From: Alphaproteobacteria bacterium
GTDB lineage: Bacteria; Pseudomonadota; Alphaproteobacteria; Micropepsales; Micropepsaceae
DNA: 64,000 nucleotides
Direction of reading: 5' to 3'
Assembly (NCBI GenBank): GCA_017983635.1
Contig: JAGOBA010000002.1
Location: 248,001 to 312,000, forward strand
The notes beneath the pieces are model-generated. The model worked only from the letters and a program-made list of their open reading frames with translations. It did no database searches and was not told the DNA's origin. Made by a program: the position numbers and the translations under genes. Within the stretch, counting starts at the first letter, position 1. Each line of letters starts with the position of its first letter. This document shows positions 62,692-64,000 of the stretch, piece after piece.

Positions 62692-64000
62692 CTATTTGCT
62701 GAACCAAAACTCGTCCATGCGGTACATCCCGAACTGCGCGCCCGGGTCCCAGGAGAATACACCGCGTTCCGGCACATTGTGCAGGGACATGTTGACAACA
62801 ATGGGCTGCATGACGCCCGAAACCGTGCCGATGACGAATTGCTGCTCGGCGTGAATGGCCAGCATCTTGTCCCAAGCCGCCTTGCGCTCGGCCGGCGTCT
62901 TCGCCGCTGCCCACGCCGCGTTAAGCTTCAAGAGCTCTTTCGCGGCCGGAAGATCCGGCGCCTCGCCGGCCTTTCCGTTCGCCTCGAAGAACTGCCCCCA
63001 CTTCGGCCAACTCAACGTATCCTGCCGCGTCGGCGCGAGTTCGTCCGGGCTCATCTCGGCCGTCGCAAGACCGGTGTCCCAGCCCGACCACGCCGTCATC
63101 ACCGCCTCGCCCGCATAGGCGCGGTTGCGCATCACGGTCCGGTCCGACGGCTTCACGACCAGCTTGATCCCGATCGCCTTGTAATGTTGCGCGATCAGCT
63201 GCAGCACGTCGGTCTCTTCCTTCGCCTCGCCGGCGGTTTCGACGATCAGCTCAAGCGGGCGCCCGTCGGCCATCAACCGCGTGCCGTCCGCCCCGCGCTT
63301 CGTCAACCCAAGCCCGTCGAGCAAAGCGCTGGCCGTCTTCGCATCGTGCCCGGCGTTTGTCGTCAAGTTGGCGGCGTTGAACAACGGCGAACCCTTCAGC
63401 ACCGTGTTGTTGCCCTCGGCCGCGAGGCCGAAAAACAACGCCCGATTGATGTCGCCCCGATCGATACCTAGCGAGAGCGCGCGCCGAAAATTCTGCTCGC
63501 GCAGCAACTTGCGCCAACCCGGATCGGTGACGTTCAGATTGGGATAGAGCGCAACCTGCGAACCCTTGGCGACCGGCCAGGTCAAAACCTTGTACTTGCC
63601 CTTCGCCGTATTGGCTTTGAGCACGGTGATATCCGCAAACGAAAGCCCGCGCGCCTGCAGGTCCGCGTCGCCGGCCGCCGACTTCGCCGCGATCAGGCCA
63701 CCGTCCGTGATCGCAACTTCCACGCCGTCGAGATAGGGCAACTGCTGTCCCGCAGCGTCGACCCGGTGAAAGAACGGATTGCGCTTGAACACAAAGCGGT
63801 TCGCCGGCATCGCCGTCGTCGCCATCCAGGGCTGCAACGTCGGCAAGGCCGGATTGTCGTTGTTGTCCATACTGTCCTTGCGATTGTGCAAGGGCGCCCA
63901 GTTGCGCTCCTTCGCGGCCGCGACCTTCGCTGCCAACGCCTTCGCATCGGCATATTTCGTATGGAACTGCTTCAGATAATGCGCCGGCCGGTAGATGTAG
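62692..64000 (-). CDS. ABC transporter substrate-binding protein, family 5 (partial, N-terminus outside the window)
   Basis: The C-terminal ~436 residues of a periplasmic solute-binding protein of the peptide/opine/nickel family are present, and the frame runs through the window edge (PAHYLKQFHTKYADAKAL). Recognisable parts are FVFKRNPFFHRVDAAGQQLP, VALYPNLNVTDPGW, RRALSLGIDRGDINRALFFG and VGTVSGVMQPIVVNMSL. It delivers substrate to the two permeases downstream. The signal peptide and start are not visible. Confidence 0.9.
   Translation of the reverse strand, partial: YIYRPAHYLKQFHTKYADAKALAAKVAAAKERNWAPLHNRKDSMDNNDNPALPTLQPWMATTAMPANRFVFKRNPFFHRVDAAGQQLPYLDGVEVAITDGGLIAAKSAAGDADLQARGLSFADITVLKANTAKGKYKVLTWPVAKGSQVALYPNLNVTDPGWRKLLREQNFRRALSLGIDRGDINRALFFGLAAEGNNTVLKGSPLFNAANLTTNAGHDAKTASALLDGLGLTKRGADGTRLMADGRPLELIVETAGEAKEETDVLQLIAQHYKAIGIKLVVKPSDRTVMRNRAYAGEAVMTAWSGWDTGLATAEMSPDELAPTRQDTLSWPKWGQFFEANGKAGEAPDLPAAKELLKLNAAWAAAKTPAERKAAWDKMLAIHAEQQFVIGTVSGVMQPIVVNMSLHNVPERGVFSWDPGAQFGMYRMDEFWFSK

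Overview
The window comes from a GC-rich alphaproteobacterium. The evidence is gene order: dapC-like aminotransferase/ftsK/lolA, hisB-hisH-hisA-hisF divergent from hslV-hslU, mltA-smr-tim44 beside secB, dnaQ-coaE-aroE-maf-ppsR divergent from hemE-hemH-hemJ-rho, and mnmE-mnmG-rsmG-parA-parB followed by holA-lptE-leuS. Several of these blocks are classical chromosome-origin neighbourhoods in Alphaproteobacteria. I cannot name the genus.

Layout. 1-1.9 kb is a decayed accessory patch: a 5' fragment of a phytanoyl-CoA-dioxygenase-like gene, an intact Rieske/flavodoxin-fold fusion gene and a nucleoside-hydrolase fragment. 1.9-9.9 kb holds a secreted orphan, an aminotransferase, ftsK, lolA and a puuD/puuA-like pair. 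9.9-16.9 kb holds a CYTH-CHAD protein, a his operon with an embedded GNAT gene, and hslVU. 17.0-19.1 kb encodes an unusual predicted membrane protein (see below). 19.1-26.0 kb has smr, mltA, tim44-like, secB, dnaQ, coaE, aroE, maf and ppsR. 25.95-26.33 kb is a candidate oriC. 26.3-30.9 kb has hemE, hemH, hemJ, rho and a YjbQ-family gene. 30.9-38.8 kb is accessory and metabolic: an aldose dehydrogenase, an SDR, an HD-domain protein, a small membrane protein divergent from a MarR gene with a palindromic operator, a quinone oxidoreductase and a DUF255 thioredoxin-domain protein. 38.5-48.7 kb holds the tRNA-modification, chromosome-partitioning, holA, lptE and leuS genes. 48.8-57.3 kb has a DUF3576 lipoprotein, two tandem porins, a ThiE-like gene divergent from a YggS-family gene, ribA, a response regulator, a SnoaL-like gene and a GIN-domain surface protein. 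57.3-64 kb has a MacAB-type efflux operon and a peptide-type ABC importer that runs off the window end.

The most unusual item is the 704-residue protein at 17.0-19.1 kb. It appears to join a cytoplasmic prephenate-dehydratase-like fold, a Cys/His-rich juxtamembrane segment, one transmembrane helix, a Pro-rich linker and a periplasmic OmpA-like domain. It lies beside the murein transglycosylase gene mltA, which suggests a cell-envelope role. Other notable observations are the candidate oriC next to hemE, three parS-like sites around mnmG/rsmG, a palindromic multi-hairpin element inserted in frame within rsmG, a TetR-type operator overlapping the -35 box of the macAB promoter, and four tail-to-tail gene pairs that share the same CTAA double stop.

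No rRNA, tRNA, CRISPR array or complete insertion sequence was recognised.
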